The notes under the pieces were generated by a model that was given only the letters and a program-made list of their open reading frames with translations, was not told where the DNA came from and made no database searches. The position numbers and the translations under genes were made by a program. A stretch of DNA of 64,000 nt, from assembly GCF_914271485.1 (NCBI RefSeq), contig NZ_CAJZAG010000018.1, positions 1 through 64,000 of the forward strand. The letters run 5' to 3'. How positions within the stretch are numbered: position 1 is the first letter of the stretch; every line of letters starts with the position of its first letter. Shown piece after piece: positions 62,128-64,000 of the stretch. The stretch comes from Cupriavidus pampae (GTDB taxonomy: Bacteria; Pseudomonadota; Gammaproteobacteria; Burkholderiales; Burkholderiaceae).

Positions 62128-62640
62128 ATTGTCAGGGCCAAGTTAGGATGTCCGCTTTGGGGGTGTAGATGTTTTCTTGGATAGTTTTAGGTTGCGATGC
62201 CAAGATGGCGTCGGTATTCGACCGGGCTCATAGCACGCAGCGACAACTTGATGCGCCGCTCGTTGTACCGCTGGGTGTAAGCATCCAGCTCGAGCATGAA
62301 TCCTTCTACCGTGGTACCGGCCCAGTTGCGACAGTAGTACCTCATTCTTCAGGCGGCCAAAGAAGCTTTCGCAGGCAGCGTTGTCGGGTGTGCAGCCTTT
62401 CCGTGACCTAGAACGGACAAGACCCGCCGTCTCCATACGTTGTAGCCATCCCGGCTAACGATAGTGCGAACCCCTATCACTGTGTACTACGGGACTGTCG
62501 CCACCGGTGAGCGCGGTGATGGCACCATCGAGCATGCTATTGACGCAGTTGTGCGTCGGGCCTCGTGCCGATAGACCAGCTCACGACCTTGCCGTCAAAG
62601 CAGTCGATCATGGCGATAGAAGGCATGCGCCGGGAACTCG
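62128..62640 (-). mobile_element. IS3-family transposase (OrfB) remnant with terminal sequence
   Basis: Minus-strand reading MIDCFDGKVVSWSIGTRPDA, GGDSPVVHSDRGSHYR, then LVRSRSRKGCTPDNAACES and FFGRLKNE in another frame, then NWAGTTVEGFMLELDAYTQR and LRAMSPVEYRRHLGIAT with stop at 62187-62189. These are the DDE/rve domain and closing motifs of an IS3-family (IS150-like) OrfB, with stops and frameshifts. The terminal sequence at 62128-62186 recurs at 40327-40385. The remnant ends about eight bases from the toxin gene's stop. Confidence 0.82.
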
Positions 62641-62647
62641 CGCACGA

Positions 62648-63505
62648 TCACACGACTTCGTAGTTCAGATGGAAATGCGCGAGGATGGCTTGCACCCACT
62701 GCGGCGGGTTATTGCTGAATCTATAGATGACTTGCTTGCCAGACTGCGCGTAATCCGAGGCCTGCGATCTGAACTGCTCCTTGACCAGTTGTGGCGGGTT
62801 GTAGCTGGTTTGCATTGCCTTGGTTTCTACGTAGATATTTCCGTTGAGTTCAATATCAGCCCGACGATTGCTGCCACTGACGCCCTGATAAGGCATTTCC
62901 ACGCCAACGATCCCGGGGCCGTTCGGGTTTCCGTGCTCGCTCGCGATTTCTCCCATCTGGAACTTATACCCCTGCAGAAATTGCCACGAGTCCGGCCTTC
63001 CATATCGAACGTCTGACACGTCCTGCTCGAAGCGGTCCATGCCTGGAATGTCACCATAGTCTTCTTGTGTCACCTCAGAATGGAACAATATTTCCGATTT
63101 CATCAACGATTGATCGACCATCTCCTGATAGCCGGTATGCGCCAAGACCGTATTTGCCGTCTGCTGTAGTCCATTACTGATGAGCCAACCACCGAGGTCG
63201 GTCGGATTGACGTTGTCACTCATCGTTTGGTTGAAACGCTGCCTGACCACACCGCCGATCGAAGCATTCGCCCAACCTAGTGCAGCATCCTTCTGTGCCC
63301 AGTTGAGTTGCATTCCCTGGTGCGTAAAATAGCCTTGAATCACACCGGGCCCGAGTGACTGCAGGCGCTGGCGCTGCGCGACCATGCGGGGGCTGTCGGC
63401 GATCCATGCCGTGGGGCCGGTCGAGTGCTCTTTCGGAGCGCCACCTGCTTGCGTGTTCGACGCAGGAGCATGCTGCGCCAGAGTTCGCGACTTGTATGTC
63501 TTCAT
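62648..63505 (-). CDS. Putative nuclease toxin with polymorphic-toxin-like N-terminus
   Basis: 285 residues from the ATG at 63505. Residues 36-51 (DSPRMVAQRQRLQSL) match the D-x-R-P-x-x-x-x-Q-R-x-L-Q motif found at the N-termini of many eCIS/DUF4157-associated and toxin-like proteins. The last 72 residues have a PD-(D/E)xK nuclease pattern: D217 in RRADIEL, E227-x-K229 in YVETKAM, and a following helix with Gln (QFRSQASDYAQ). It overlaps the GNAT stop by 4 bases. Nuclease function and delivery are inferred. Confidence 0.62.
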   Translation of the reverse strand: MKTYKSRTLAQHAPASNTQAGGAPKEHSTGPTAWIADSPRMVAQRQRLQSLGPGVIQGYFTHQGMQLNWAQKDAALGWANASIGGVVRQRFNQTMSDNVNPTDLGGWLISNGLQQTANTVLAHTGYQEMVDQSLMKSEILFHSEVTQEDYGDIPGMDRFEQDVSDVRYGRPDSWQFLQGYKFQMGEIASEHGNPNGPGIVGVEMPYQGVSGSNRRADIELNGNIYVETKAMQTSYNPPQLVKEQFRSQASDYAQSGKQVIYRFSNNPPQWVQAILAHFHLNYEVV

Positions 63506-63969
63506 GATCCCTCGCGTCGCATTTCCAGATAAAAGCCCTTCTGGGCTACCGCCTCGAAGCCGAGCCGCCGATACCACGTGAGCGCCCTGTTGCTCGCTTC
63601 GACATGCAACCCCACGCCTTTCCCGCTTGCCTTCCCCGCCGCGATGACCGCACGCATCAGCGCCGTGCCGACCCCTCCCTCGCGCGCGGCAGGCAGCAGG
63701 CTGATGTCGACCACGTGCAATCGATCCGCCAGCGTTTGCACATAGAGGCGTCCGATCGGTTCGCCGTCGCGGCGCACCATCAGGAACACGGCATCGGGAT
63801 ACGCTAGGTACGCGTGCTGCTGCGCGGCGAACTGTGATTGCAGGAAGATCGACTGCTGCGCGTCGTCCCATCCCGTCATGCGCATCTCCGCCTCGCGCGT
63901 TGAGGCGTACAGCCGCGCGAGGAACGGGCGATCAGCATCGCTGATCGCCCGCAGCGTGATGCCCGGCAT
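63502..63969 (-). CDS. GNAT-family N-acetyltransferase
   Basis: 155 residues, complete. GNAT core: DISLLPAAREGGVGTALMRA (acetyl-CoA pyrophosphate loop R-x-x-G-x-G/A) and LHVEASNRALTWYRRLGFEA. The acceptor (protein N-terminus, amine, tRNA, toxin) is unknown. Its stop overlaps the toxin gene start (ATGA), so the two proteins are made together; it may modify or neutralise the downstream toxin, or belong to a larger tail-like cluster beyond the window edge. Confidence 0.9.
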   Translation of the reverse strand: MPGITLRAISDADRPFLARLYASTREAEMRMTGWDDAQQSIFLQSQFAAQQHAYLAYPDAVFLMVRRDGEPIGRLYVQTLADRLHVVDISLLPAAREGGVGTALMRAVIAAGKASGKGVGLHVEASNRALTWYRRLGFEAVAQKGFYLEMRREGS

Positions 63970-64000
63970 CGTGACAGGTAAAACGAGAGATGACGCGGGC

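Noticed and set aside
1..64000. CRISPR arrays, tRNA, rRNA and replication origins
   Set aside because: No regularly spaced repeats, no cloverleaf-type sequences, no rRNA blocks and no iterons were seen in reading both strands.

Overview
The window looks like chromosome or megaplasmid DNA of a GC-rich betaproteobacterium of the Burkholderiaceae, most like Cupriavidus. This rests on protein flavour, high third-position GC, and six tripartite-tricarboxylate-type (Bug) periplasmic binding proteins, a family hugely expanded in that group. No rRNA, tRNA or CRISPR array was seen.

Layout. 1-3.6 kb: an IS21-type end, a VapC/Phd-type toxin-antitoxin pair, a decayed metal-binding-domain gene, two Hsp20 genes behind a sigma32-like promoter, a hypothetical gene and a short H-NS-like protein. 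3.7-5.8 kb: hybrid histidine kinase. 5.8-11.4 kb: catabolic module A (PDC-lactonase-like amidohydrolase, Bug, RraA/LigK-type aldolase; divergent GntR regulator, 6PGDH-like dehydrogenase, second Bug). 11.5-14.2 kb: frameshifted beta-propeller lipoprotein and a DUF4124 protein. 14.3-22.6 kb: module B (MFS, aspartoacylase-type deacylase, frameshifted Bug, D-aminoacylase, two LysR genes, frameshifted metallo-beta-lactamase-fold gene, tautomerase). 23-28.3 kb: AhpD-like protein, SMR exporter, a lone GDP-fucose synthase, and a LysR/MFS divergent pair.

28.3-40.6 kb is gene-poor. It holds stress or envelope genes (DUF3597, DUF4142, BON, nfeD-floA), several very small genes, and a striking number of Rho-independent terminators with no ordinary gene in front. 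Four of these mark candidate small RNAs, one with a Fur-box-like promoter. 40.5-42.3 kb: a HipBA pair with an unusual duplicated antitoxin tail. 42.7-51.3 kb: module C (IclR; Bug, RraA-type aldolase, D-2-hydroxyacid dehydrogenase, cyclase, Bug; LysR; frameshifted Bug; ModA-like protein). 51.8-54.8 kb: frameshifted integrase beside a DUF4062 protein and an uncharacterised partner. 56.3-61.3 kb: module D (amidase, MFS, carbamoylase-type hydrolase, XRE-cupin regulator behind a perfect 19-bp palindrome). 61.6-64 kb: IS30 and IS3 debris abutting a putative nuclease toxin translationally coupled to a GNAT acetyltransferase.

The catabolic modules share one logic: a one-component regulator, a periplasmic solute receptor, a transporter or aldolase, and one or two hydrolases or dehydrogenases for carboxylated or amidated substrates. 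None of the six Bug receptors has TctA/TctB membrane genes here. Six single-base frame disruptions hit five otherwise well-conserved genes, which is either real decay or assembly error.
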